Below the pieces are notes generated by a model. That model was not told the origin of the DNA. It saw only the letters and a list, made by a program, of their open reading frames with translations, and searched no databases. A program made the position numbers and the translations under genes. DNA of 39,080 bases, from the NCBI GenBank assembly GCA_937948985.1, contig CALFAK010000097.1, forward strand, positions 1 to 39,080, in the 5' to 3' direction. Source of the DNA: an uncultured Neomegalonema sp. (lineage in GTDB: Bacteria > Pseudomonadota > Alphaproteobacteria > Rhodobacterales > Rhodobacteraceae). Shown here piece after piece: positions 11,430 to 19,549 of the stretch (position 1 is the first letter of the stretch; each line of letters opens with the position of its first letter).

Positions 11430-12518
11430 TTACGGGTTCAAATTTCGCTTGAGCTGCGAAAGCGCTGCAGTATTTGCATCGAACACGCCCATTTCGGTTA
11501 TCAATCCTGAAACAAGCCGTGCAGGGGTCACATCAAAAGCGGGGTTTGCTGCCGGAGAATTCGGGGCAGTGATGCGGGGGGTGACGACGCTGCCATCCGC
11601 CAGAACTCCATCAAGGTAGAGCACCTCATCCTCTGCGCGCTCCTCAATCGGGATCTCGGCTACACCATCTGAAACGCGCCAATCGATTGTCGGTGTTGGC
11701 AAGCAAACGTAAAACGGAACGTTGTTGTCTTGTGCAGCCAGTGCCTTCAGGTAGGTGCCGATTTTGTTACAGACATCGCCACTTGCCGTCACACGGTCGG
11801 TGCCAACTATACACATATCAACGCGGCCATGCTGCATGAGATGACCACCGGCATTATCGGTGATGATGTGATGCGGAACTCCATGCCAGCCAAGTTCCAG
11901 GGCGGTAAGAAAAGCACCTTGATTTCGGGGGCGCGTCTCATCGACCCAAACATGCACGTCAATTCCAGCGTCATGTGCTTGATAGATCGGCGAAGTCGCC
12001 GTGCCCCAGTCCACAGTCGCAAGCCAGCCCGCGTTGCAGTGGGTCAGGATATTGACCGGACCGCCGCCGCTAGCATGGGACTTGATAATCTCAAGCCCGT
12101 GCACGCCGATCATCCGGTTGATCTCAACATCTTCATCAGCCATTTGCCCGGCCAACGCGTAGGCGGTGGAAAAGCGGTGAGAAGGGTCGAGCGGCGAGAG
12201 ATGTGCACGCACGCGCTCTAACGCCCAGCGGAGATTCACCGCTGTGGGGCGGGTGGCAAACAGGGTTTCGTAAGCCGTTGCAAGCGCCGCATCGCCGGGA
12301 TCTTCGCGCATTGCCATCGCCAGACCGTAGGCTGCCGTAACACCGATCAACGGCGCGCCGCGTACGCGCATTACCTTGATTGCCTCGACGGCATCATCGC
12401 AATGCGTAAGACGGCGGGTGGCGAACTCAAAAGGCAGTTTGGTTTGGTCGATGATTTCGACGGTTTCACCATCACCACCCGGCCAGATTGAGCGTTTTGC
12501 GACGCCATCTATACGCAT
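11430..12518 (-). CDS. mtnA: S-methyl-5-thioribose-1-phosphate isomerase
   Basis: MtnA isomerises methylthioribose-1-phosphate to the ribulose form in methionine salvage. The 362-residue protein has the eIF2B-like fold. MRVRGAPLIGVTAAYGLAMAM is cut by the family at residues 50-70. The catalytic Cys is at 161 in THCNAGWLATVDWGTA and the catalytic Asp at 241 in GTDRVTASGDVCNKIGTY. AGGGGACC precedes the ATG. No other salvage gene (mtnK, mtnB, mtnD) is in the window. Some alphaproteobacterial paralogues act on 5-deoxyribose or related phosphates, which motifs do not exclude. Confidence 0.92.
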   Translation of the reverse strand: MRIDGVAKRSIWPGGDGETVEIIDQTKLPFEFATRRLTHCDDAVEAIKVMRVRGAPLIGVTAAYGLAMAMREDPGDAALATAYETLFATRPTAVNLRWALERVRAHLSPLDPSHRFSTAYALAGQMADEDVEINRMIGVHGLEIIKSHASGGGPVNILTHCNAGWLATVDWGTATSPIYQAHDAGIDVHVWVDETRPRNQGAFLTALELGWHGVPHHIITDNAGGHLMQHGRVDMCIVGTDRVTASGDVCNKIGTYLKALAAQDNNVPFYVCLPTPTIDWRVSDGVAEIPIEERAEDEVLYLDGVLADGSVVTPRITAPNSPAANPAFDVTPARLVSGLITEMGVFDANTAALSQLKRNLNP

Positions 12519-12601
12519 ATCGGTCCCCTGAAATCACTGATTTGCATAATGCTACAGTGGCGCGTGCTAAAAAGTCTATCGTGCAATGGTTGCAATCAAT
12601 C

Positions 12602-13594
12602 TTATGGCCGCAACACAATCTTCGCTGCACCTACGTTGCCTTCTTTCAAGTCCGCAAACGCCGCCGCGCCGTCGGATAAGGGGCGCTGCTCGACCCAGTT
12701 GAAATCTCCCAAGCGTCCGTCAAAGATCGACCGTGCGGTCGCCCGGAAATCGGCCATTGTGTAGGTATAAGTCCCGAAAAACGTGATCTCCTGCAACGTC
12801 ATCCGTCGCGTATCCAGCCCTGCACCGCCGCCAGCCAGTCCGATATGCGCAATCACCCCGCCCGGTGCGGCAAAGTCGGTCGAAGACGCGCGCGATGCCT
12901 CAGAGCCATAAGCATCCACAACAAGTTCTGCCGACTCCGCTTCCGGCCCGCCGCTTTTGCCATCGAACGTCTTGAACGGACCCGCCGCCTGAACCGTGGC
13001 CCGTCGCGCGGGGCTGGGGTCCGATACCCAAATATCGCTCACGCCATGCAGTCGTGCGACCAACGCGGTGCCGAGGCCAATTGCTCCGCCACCCAGAATC
13101 ACCACCCGCGCATCGGCAAGCGGGCGCACGAAACTCTTCGCCGCCATCCGCATCGCGTGCCAACCGCAAGCAATAGGCTCGGCCAGCGCGGCCTGCTCAA
13201 TCGCCACGCCATCGGGCACGACTACCAGATTCCGCTCCGCAATCGCCAGCTTCTCGGCAAAGGCGCCCTCACGCGGCGGGATAGAGATCAGCTTGCGGTC
13301 GGGACAGATGTTGTCACGCCCTTCGATGCAATAGCTGCACTCTCCGCAAGATACGAGCGGGTTGATCGTGACCCGCTTGCCCTCATACTTGCCCGACAGC
13401 GCCGTCCCCGCCGCCTCATGACCGAGGATCAGCGGAGGTATCCGGCGCTCGTCATGGCCCGCGAATCCGTGCATGTCAGATCCGCAAATCCCGACCGCCC
13501 CAACCGCGACCAGCGCCTGACCCGCTTCAGGCACAGGGTCCGGCACATCACGCATTTCTACGGTGAAGGGGGCGGTATAGACGAGTGCGCGCAT
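12602..13594 (-). CDS. Zinc-dependent medium-chain dehydrogenase (MDR family)
   Basis: This is an NAD(P)-dependent alcohol/polyol dehydrogenase of 330 residues. Catalytic zinc ligands are visible as Cys37 (GICGSDMH), His59 and Glu60 (GHEAAG). The structural zinc site is Cys83, 86, 89 and 97 (CGECSYCIEGRDNIC). A Rossmann loop VVILGGGAIGLG follows near 163. The layout suits sorbitol/threonine-dehydrogenase-like enzymes, but the substrate is unknown. AAGGAACC lies before the ATG. The gene starts 12 bp after the stop of the GlxA-type regulator, so the two are probably one transcript and the regulator may sense a compound this enzyme handles. Confidence 0.85.
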   Translation of the reverse strand: MRALVYTAPFTVEMRDVPDPVPEAGQALVAVGAVGICGSDMHGFAGHDERRIPPLILGHEAAGTALSGKYEGKRVTINPLVSCGECSYCIEGRDNICPDRKLISIPPREGAFAEKLAIAERNLVVVPDGVAIEQAALAEPIACGWHAMRMAAKSFVRPLADARVVILGGGAIGLGTALVARLHGVSDIWVSDPSPARRATVQAAGPFKTFDGKSGGPEAESAELVVDAYGSEASRASSTDFAAPGGVIAHIGLAGGGAGLDTRRMTLQEITFFGTYTYTMADFRATARSIFDGRLGDFNWVEQRPLSDGAAAFADLKEGNVGAAKIVLRP

Positions 13595-13606
13595 GTGCGG
13601 TTCCTT

Positions 13607-14650
13607 TTAAAGATCGCTGTGACGGTCCTTCAGCGGCGATATGCCGAACCGCTCGCGATAGACCTTGGTAAAGTGCGAATGTGAGCCAAACCCTGTTGCG
13701 GTCGCCACGTCAATGATCTTTGCGGGCGTCCCATGCAGCAATGAGCGCGCATGGCGCAGACGCAGGTCGCGGTAAAAATCAGTTGGCGTAGCGTCTGTGT
13801 ACTGCCGGAAGAGTCTGTGCAATTGTCGGCGGGTCAGGCCGATATGTTGCGCCATTTCGATCATCGACAGCGGCGCATCCAGATTGGCTTCCATCGCCTC
13901 AATCGCTTTGGCCAGTGGTGCGGAGCGCGCCTTTGCCTTGTACAGCGAGGCGCTTGCTTGACGGTCCACGCTGGATCGCACCCGCTCGACCTGCATCATT
14001 TCGGCGGTTTTGGAGGCAATGTCATTGCCCAGATCCTCGCCGATAATCCGAAGCATCATATCAATCACCGCCGTGCCACCGGAACAGGTCAGGCGGTCAC
14101 GGTCGATATAGTAAAGCTGATCCGTGACTTCGATTTCAGGGAACGTTTCCTTGAATACTGATACGTCATACCAGTGCAGCGCGCATGTATAGCCGTCCAG
14201 CAATCCCGCCTTGGCCAGCAGATACGACCCGGCCGAAATACCGCCCAATGGAACCCCCGTCCGCGCCAATCGCCTTAGCCACGCTTGCGTCTTTGCATGA
14301 GTGGCATCTTCTGGCGGGAAGTTCGTTCCGGCGCAAACGAACATCATCGCGGGAGTGGCATCGCCGCCTATTTCCGAACCGGCCTGGATATCCAAACGGT
14401 TACTGGCTTTGACCACGCCGCCATCGATTGAATATGTACGATAGCGATAGCGGCTGTAGCCCACGTAGTCATTCGCATGGCGCAGCGCATCAAGCGCGAG
14501 ACTGAGGCACACCAGCGGGAAACTGGGCACAAGCAGAAACCCGATCTCCAATTCTCCCGACCGTTCCAGCATTACATGATGCTCCGTTCGTTGCCCCGCG
14601 CCATTCATTGCACGGATCAGCCGCGCTGTAAGCAAATTATCGGCAAGCAT
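13607..14650 (-). CDS. GlxA family transcriptional regulator (DJ-1/PfpI-like domain plus AraC HTH)
   Basis: The 347 residues split into an amidase-like DJ-1/PfpI domain (about 30-210; GFLLVPSFPLVCLSLALDAL, MMFVCAGTNFP, GGISAGSYLLAKAGLLDGY) and an AraC-type double helix-turn-helix (about 245-345; MIEMAQHIGLTRRQLHRLFR and IDVATATGFGSHSHFTKVYRERFG). This architecture is that of GbdR, CdhR and ArgR-type activators of glycine betaine, carnitine or arginine catabolism. Ligand identity cannot be read here. The ATG at 14650 has AGG four bases upstream. It leads a two-gene unit with the MDR dehydrogenase and is divergent from rplM. Confidence 0.88.
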   Translation of the reverse strand: MLADNLLTARLIRAMNGAGQRTEHHVMLERSGELEIGFLLVPSFPLVCLSLALDALRHANDYVGYSRYRYRTYSIDGGVVKASNRLDIQAGSEIGGDATPAMMFVCAGTNFPPEDATHAKTQAWLRRLARTGVPLGGISAGSYLLAKAGLLDGYTCALHWYDVSVFKETFPEIEVTDQLYYIDRDRLTCSGGTAVIDMMLRIIGEDLGNDIASKTAEMMQVERVRSSVDRQASASLYKAKARSAPLAKAIEAMEANLDAPLSMIEMAQHIGLTRRQLHRLFRQYTDATPTDFYRDLRLRHARSLLHGTPAKIIDVATATGFGSHSHFTKVYRERFGISPLKDRHSDL

Positions 14651-14725
14651 TCGCCTGAAAATGGGGTATCATAAAACCACATGTGCAAAACAATGTTTTC
14701 AATGCCTTTTTCAGCGCAAAACCGC

Positions 14726-14751
14726 TTGACTTGCGCGTGCGCTTGTATCAT
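14726..14751 (+). promoter_or_regulatory. Putative housekeeping promoter of rplM-rpsI
   Basis: TTGACTT at 14726 is followed after a short GC-rich spacer by GCTTGTATC at 14741-14749. This resembles the Caulobacter-type sigma-73 form TTGACgS-N10-14-GCTANAWC, with a shorter gap. It lies 50-75 nt before the rplM ATG. The assignment is by pattern only. Confidence 0.45.
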
Positions 14752-14800
14752 TCCCCCGTCATCAAGCGAGGGGTTCGCCCCGCACAACGTTGGGAATGTT

Positions 14801-15265
14801 ATGAAGACCTTTTCTGCCAAACCGAGCAACATCCAGAAAGACTGGGTTGTCATCGATGCCGAAGGTATCGTGCTGGGCCGTCTGGCCGCTATCGTCGCCG
14901 CCCGTCTGCGCGGCAAGCACAAAGTTACCTTCACACCGCATATGGATTGCGGCGACAATATCATCGTCATCAACGCCGACAAGGTGAAGTTGACGGGTCG
15001 TAAATACGACAACAAAATCTACTACTGGCACACCGGTTATCCGGGCGGCATCAAAGATCGCACAGCCAAGCAATTGCTCGAAGGCAAGCACCCTGAGCGC
15101 GTTGTCGAAGCAGCCGTGCGCCGCATGATGCCCGGCGGACCGCTGTCGCGCAAGCAGCTGAAGAACCTCAGAATTTACAATGGCAGCGAGCATAACCACG
15201 AGGCGCAAACGCCGACGGTTCTTAACCTCGCAGAAGCCAACGACAAAAACGCACGGAGCGCATGA
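14801..15265 (+). CDS. rplM: 50S ribosomal protein L13
   Basis: The 154-residue protein carries the L13 hallmarks: [20 protein letters not shown] near the start, the [15 protein letters not shown] strand, [12 protein letters not shown], and [21 protein letters not shown] in the second half. ATG 14801 is chosen because the conserved [11 protein letters not shown] begins there and GGGAA precedes it; the open frame upstream to 14681 has no family resemblance. Its last four bases overlap the rpsI start (ATGA), so the pair is translationally coupled. Confidence 0.97.
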   Translation: MKTFSAKPSNIQKDWVVIDAEGIVLGRLAAIVAARLRGKHKVTFTPHMDCGDNIIVINADKVKLTGRKYDNKIYYWHTGYPGGIKDRTAKQLLEGKHPERVVEAAVRRMMPGGPLSRKQLKNLRIYNGSEHNHEAQTPTVLNLAEANDKNARSA

Positions 15266-15789
15266 CGCAGATGTCTGAAGAAATCAAATCATTGAGCGAC
15301 CTCAAGTCTGCGGTCAGCGATTCTGACGCTCCGGCTGCGGAAGGTGAAACCACAGCAATGGTTTCCGAAAGCGCCCCGGTTTACGAGCAAAAGCGCGATG
15401 CGCAGGGACGCTCCTACGCAACAGGCAAGCGTAAAGACGCAATTGCCCGCGTTTGGGTTATGCCCGGCACCGGCAAGATCACCGTCAATGGCCGTGAAGT
15501 TGCGAAATATTTCGCACGTCCGGTCCTGCAAATGGTCATCAGCCAGCCGTTCAAGGTTGCAAACGTTGTCGGTCAATTCGACGTGGTTTGCACGGTTGCG
15601 GGTGGCGGGCTTTCCGGTCAGGCCGGGGCGGTAAAGCACGGCATCTCGAAAGCGTTGTCACACTACGACCCACAGGTTCGCCCCGCTCTCAAAAAAGCAG
15701 GCTTCCTGACCCGCGACTCGCGTGTTGTTGAGCGTAAGAAATACGGTAAGGCGAAAGCGCGCAAGAGCTTCCAGTTCTCGAAACGTTAA
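15262..15789 (+). CDS. rpsI: 30S ribosomal protein S9
   Basis: The conserved S9 body starts near residue 50 ([20 protein letters not shown]) and ends with the basic tail [18 protein letters not shown], whose last residues contact P-site tRNA. About 48 residues of acidic, low-complexity sequence precede the body. Such N-terminal extensions are common on alphaproteobacterial S9. Start ATG 15262 overlaps the rplM stop by 4 bp; an ATG at 15271 is an alternative three codons later. A strong terminator follows. Confidence 0.97.
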   Translation: MTQMSEEIKSLSDLKSAVSDSDAPAAEGETTAMVSESAPVYEQKRDAQGRSYATGKRKDAIARVWVMPGTGKITVNGREVAKYFARPVLQMVISQPFKVANVVGQFDVVCTVAGGGLSGQAGAVKHGISKALSHYDPQVRPALKKAGFLTRDSRVVERKKYGKAKARKSFQFSKR

Positions 15790-15817
15790 ATCTTTTTCTG
15801 TCACAGAAATCTGTTGG

Positions 15818-15850
15818 AGCCACGGCATCGCGCCGTGGCTTTTTCTTTTT
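15818..15850 (+). terminator. Rho-independent terminator of rplM-rpsI
   Basis: AGCCACGGC and GCCGTGGCT form a perfect 9-bp stem around the 5-nt loop ATCGC, followed by TTTTTCTTTTT. It starts 28 bp past the rpsI stop. Confidence 0.93.
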
Positions 15851-15982
15851 CGAGCTAAAGTGCGGGATCGTCATCGGTGCCTGTTCGATGCTGACAACAT
15901 CTTGGCTTACTTTAGGGGTGGACGGTCATAACCAGACCTGTTGGATCAAGTCTGACAATGATTGATAAAAACTCAAGGAAGG

Positions 15983-16423
15983 TTATGAGGTGCGTGGTGT
16001 TGGTCGCCAGTCCGGCGGGGCCATCTCAAAGCCCTCAAAGCTGAAACCCGGTGAGACGGTGCAACCGCACAAGGTCCATGCGCCAAGCGATGTTGCGCTT
16101 TGCCACCAGTTGACAGGGACGATGTGTTGGGGGCGCTGGCCCGCTGCGATCTCCGGCCCGATGATATGGGCTGTCGCATCATGGCCGTCGGGCGAGACGC
16201 TCAGGGACAGTGGCGCGCCCGCGTACCAGTGCCAGATTTCGGCTGCATCCACGCGATGCCAATGCGAGAAATCACCCACATCGAGCAGATAGTAAATCGA
16301 CGTTCCCGCAGGACGCGCGCCCTCCTCCGCCTGCGCCCGCCACGTCTCCCGATACCAGCCGCCCTCCGGATGCGGGGCCAGATCAAGCGCGCGGATGATG
16401 TCTTGTGCTGTCGTCATGGTCAT
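15983..16423 (-). CDS. Cupin domain protein (DUF985 family)
   Basis: The 146-residue protein has the DUF985 cupin signature: [17 protein letters not shown] near the N-terminus, [29 protein letters not shown] with the metal-type His/Glu set, [22 protein letters not shown], then [11 protein letters not shown] at the end (motifs given in pieces). The family function is poorly known. Start ATG 16423 overlaps the rsmA stop as ATGA, which marks it as the last gene of the lptF-to-rsmA operon; ATG 16417 is the alternative. Confidence 0.85.
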   Translation of the reverse strand: MTMTTAQDIIRALDLAPHPEGGWYRETWRAQAEEGARPAGTSIYYLLDVGDFSHWHRVDAAEIWHWYAGAPLSLSVSPDGHDATAHIIGPEIAAGQRPQHIVPVNWWQSATSLGAWTLCGCTVSPGFSFEGFEMAPPDWRPTPRTS

Positions 16424-17253
16424 TCTTTCGATAAAGCCCGTGCAAGGGTGCAGAAGGCGGACACATCGAGTTCTTCGGCGCGTTTGGTTGGTTCGATCCC
16501 GACGCGGGTAAGCAGGTCTTCTCCGCCCAGTCCGGCCAGCGAACGGCGCAGCATTTTGCGGCGTTGGCCGAAGGCGGCGGCGGTGACTTGTTCGAGCGTT
16601 TTCAGCGGCGCGTCCAGTGGTTCGGCGCGCGGGATCAGGGAGATAACCGAACTGGTGACTTTGGGCGGCGGAGTGAACGCTTCGGGTGGCACGTCGAACT
16701 GGATGCGCGTCTGACAGCGCCAGCCGGCCAACACCGAGAGCCGCCCGTAGGCTTTGGAGCCGGGGGTGGCGGTGATGCGTTCGGCCACTTCGCGTTGAAA
16801 CATCAGCGTCAGGCTTTGCCACCACGGTGGCCAGTCTGCGGTGGTCAGCCAGCCGAGCAGCAACTCCGTCCCCACATTGTAGGGCAGGTTGGCGATAATT
16901 TTAGGCGGGGTGTCGAACAGGGCGGGAAGGTTGATAGACAGCGCGTCGCCGTCGATCACCTTCAACCTTCCGGGGTAATGGGCGGAGATCTGCTCTAGCG
17001 CGGCGATGCATCGGCTGTCCCGCTCAACCGCCACGACGCGGCGTGCTCCGGCGGAGAGCAATGCGCGGGTCAGGCCGCCGGGGCCTGGGCCGACTTCCAG
17101 CACATCACAGTCGCTCAGATCACCCGCCGCGCGCGCGATTTTAGCGGTGAGGTTGAGGTCGAACAGAAAATTCTGGCCGAGTTTCTTTTTCGGGGCCAGA
17201 TCGAACCGCTCGACCACCTGACGCAGAGGGGGGAGGCCGTCTGGATCGGTCAC
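16420..17253 (-). CDS. rsmA: 16S rRNA (adenine1518-N6/adenine1519-N6)-dimethyltransferase
   Basis: RsmA (KsgA) dimethylates two adjacent adenines at the 3' end of 16S rRNA. The 277 residues include [18 protein letters not shown], the SAM motif [25 protein letters not shown], and the catalytic [12 protein letters not shown] loop. [13 protein letters not shown] marks the C-terminal domain. The start overlaps the pdxA stop by 4 bp, the same coupling seen in the enterobacterial pdxA-ksgA pair. Confidence 0.96.
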   Translation of the reverse strand: MTDPDGLPPLRQVVERFDLAPKKKLGQNFLFDLNLTAKIARAAGDLSDCDVLEVGPGPGGLTRALLSAGARRVVAVERDSRCIAALEQISAHYPGRLKVIDGDALSINLPALFDTPPKIIANLPYNVGTELLLGWLTTADWPPWWQSLTLMFQREVAERITATPGSKAYGRLSVLAGWRCQTRIQFDVPPEAFTPPPKVTSSVISLIPRAEPLDAPLKTLEQVTAAAFGQRRKMLRRSLAGLGGEDLLTRVGIEPTKRAEELDVSAFCTLARALSKE

Positions 17254-18260
17254 GACATCGCTCGGGCGTCGGCCATATGGCGGGCGGTGCGAAGGGCTTC
17301 GATAAAGCTGCGCGGGTCGGCTGTGCCCTTACCCGCGCGGTCGTAGGCTGTGCCGTGATCGGGCGAGGTGCGCACGAAAGGCAGGCCCAGCGTGACGTTG
17401 ACGCCGCGATGAAAATCCAGCGTTTTCAGCGGGATGAGGGCTTGGTCATGATACATGCACAGGGCCACGTCGTAGTTGGGGCGCGCGTCCTCGTGGAACA
17501 TTGTGTCACCGGGCCACGGACCGCTGGCGGTGATGCCTTCGGCTTGCAGCGCCTGTATCGCGGGTGTGATGATCTCGATCTCTTCACGCCCCATCGCCCC
17601 GCCTTCACCTGCGTGGGGGTTAAGGCCGGAGATGGCGATGCGGGGGGCGGTGATGCCTAAATCCCGGCGCAAGGATTCCGCCAGAATGCGGGTGATGGTA
17701 AGGATTTTATCGACCGTGACGCCCGCGAACACCTCGCGCAGAGGTACGTGGACGGTCAGGGGGACAACGCGCAGGCCCGGTGCGGCGAGCATCATCACGG
17801 TTTGCACATCGCCGCCCAATGCGCCCAAAAACTCGGTGTGGCCGGGGTATTTGAAGCCCGCACCTTCGTAGAGCGCCAACTTGTTGATCGGGTTGGTGAC
17901 AACACCCGCCGCCCTGCCCGTTTGCGCGTGTTCGACAGCCAGCTCGATAGACCGGATCACAGAGGCCGCATTTTCAGGGCGTGGTTTGCCCGGCGGCTGC
18001 GGCTGGGGCAGGCGCAACGGGATTACGGGCAGAGCCCCGGCGAAATGTGCCAGCGCTTCGGACGGATCCGCGATCTCAACCACAGGGCAATCAACCCCGA
18101 TCTGCCGAGCGAGTGTGCGCAGGCGGGCAGGATCGTCGATGGCGTAGAAAGGCGGCACTGCATCCGCGCGCCGCGCCCAAGCCCCCAGGTTCAATTCCCC
18201 TCCGATACCGGCGGGGTCACCCATTGTGACCGCGAGCGGAGCGGTGGACGTACCGCTCAT
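17250..18260 (-). CDS. pdxA: 4-hydroxythreonine-4-phosphate dehydrogenase
   Basis: PdxA oxidises 4-phosphohydroxy-L-threonine with NAD+ in DXP-dependent pyridoxal phosphate synthesis. The 336-residue protein begins [16 protein letters not shown]. It has the metal-binding histidines in [18 protein letters not shown] and [12 protein letters not shown], and [28 protein letters not shown] near the end is typical. It overlaps surA and rsmA by 4 bp each, so it is embedded in the envelope operon. Confidence 0.96.
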   Translation of the reverse strand: MSGTSTAPLAVTMGDPAGIGGELNLGAWARRADAVPPFYAIDDPARLRTLARQIGVDCPVVEIADPSEALAHFAGALPVIPLRLPQPQPPGKPRPENAASVIRSIELAVEHAQTGRAAGVVTNPINKLALYEGAGFKYPGHTEFLGALGGDVQTVMMLAAPGLRVVPLTVHVPLREVFAGVTVDKILTITRILAESLRRDLGITAPRIAISGLNPHAGEGGAMGREEIEIITPAIQALQAEGITASGPWPGDTMFHEDARPNYDVALCMYHDQALIPLKTLDFHRGVNVTLGLPFVRTSPDHGTAYDRAGKGTADPRSFIEALRTARHMADARAMS

Positions 18261-19510
18261 CGGCGTTCGATCACGGCCTCACGGCGTAAATCGCGCAATA
18301 ATCCGGATGAAAAACGAGCGAGTTTTTGGGCAGTCATACGATTACGCAATCTTACCTTTGCATCGTCCGATGCGGAAGCGCTTTCGATTTTGTCACAAAC
18401 AACGATGATATGAAAACCGTCATTTGAGCGGACAGGCTGGCTGATATCGCCTTTAGCCAAAGTAATGACCGCATCACGAACCGGACCGGGCATCTGTGCG
18501 TTTGTCATTTCTCCCAAATCACCTGAAATAGGAAGGTACTTAGATTTCAGGGCTTCGACCGATGCGCAATCTGTCACTTGGCTGCGCGCGATCTGCGCTT
18601 GTTGCAGTGCCTGATCAGCAACCGCTTGAGGTGCGTTTGCATCAACACCGACAACGAGTTGGGCTAAACGATATCGCGTAGGCGATTGTGCGCCCGGCTG
18701 TCTGATCCTGCGCAATCCTGTCAAAACGACATCCGAACCATCGACATAGGGCGCAGAAACACGGTCCGCACGCAACGCGGAAACGACTTGCGCCGATTTC
18801 GGGGACAGGCTGGACGCCGTTACCCAACCAAGATCGCCCCCAACAGCAGCGGTCGGGCCACGGCTAAGCTCGCGCGCAACATCACCAAAAGTTGCCCCCG
18901 AGGATAAACGCCGAAGAACATCCGCGCCACGTGACATCGCGGCTTGCTCGCCAGACGCATCAATGGGCAAACGGATCTCGGATATCAGATACTCGGTTTC
19001 TGTAGCCTTGCCCGCACTCGCACCGACCGCCTCGTTCAACTCTGCATCCGACACACGCACACGTGGCAAGTAGCGTTGCCGGATCAATGAGCGCCATGCG
19101 ACCTCAGAGGAAATCTGTGAATTCAGCGCCTCGTCCGAGACGCCGCGCGATGCAAAAAAGCGGCGTGCAGCGGCAGAGTCACTGCCATTAAGGCGGGCAA
19201 GATCGTCAAAACCAGCATTGATTTCCTCGGCACCCGGAACAATCCCGGCGGCCTTGGCGGCTTGTAGCTTAAGGCGATCATCAATCAATTGTTCAAGCGC
19301 TTGTTCGTAACTCGCGGTTCCCGCCGCACCACCCGAAGCGGCATCGATAAGACGCACCCGCTGATCAACCTCGTATCCGGTGATAATCTCATCGTTGACC
19401 ACCACAACTGGCGCGAATTGCTGGGCGGAAGCCATTTGAGGTGAAAGGAAACACCAGGCGCCTAACAACAGCGCAGCTAAGGGTCGTACCTGTGATAATA
19501 TCATTGTCAT
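18257..19510 (-). CDS. surA: Periplasmic chaperone / peptidyl-prolyl isomerase SurA
   Basis: SurA escorts unfolded outer-membrane proteins, LptD included, through the periplasm. The 417-residue protein has a signal peptide ending in ASAQQ near residue 30 and a SurA N-domain (about 32-165; VVVNDEIITGYEVDQRVRLI, LIDDRLKLQAAK). Two parvulin-like segments follow at about 170-270 and 280-375; the first contains GGDLGWV and the second SGDLGEM. The placement directly after lptD matches the lptD-surA-pdxA-rsmA order of many proteobacteria. ATG 19510 has AAGG just upstream. Confidence 0.93.
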   Translation of the reverse strand: MTMILSQVRPLAALLLGAWCFLSPQMASAQQFAPVVVVNDEIITGYEVDQRVRLIDAASGGAAGTASYEQALEQLIDDRLKLQAAKAAGIVPGAEEINAGFDDLARLNGSDSAAARRFFASRGVSDEALNSQISSEVAWRSLIRQRYLPRVRVSDAELNEAVGASAGKATETEYLISEIRLPIDASGEQAAMSRGADVLRRLSSGATFGDVARELSRGPTAAVGGDLGWVTASSLSPKSAQVVSALRADRVSAPYVDGSDVVLTGLRRIRQPGAQSPTRYRLAQLVVGVDANAPQAVADQALQQAQIARSQVTDCASVEALKSKYLPISGDLGEMTNAQMPGPVRDAVITLAKGDISQPVRSNDGFHIIVVCDKIESASASDDAKVRLRNRMTAQKLARFSSGLLRDLRREAVIERR

Positions 19511-19549
19511 CCTTGAACCCGTTTTTGTGGGTATTTACTTGCTCGTTTA

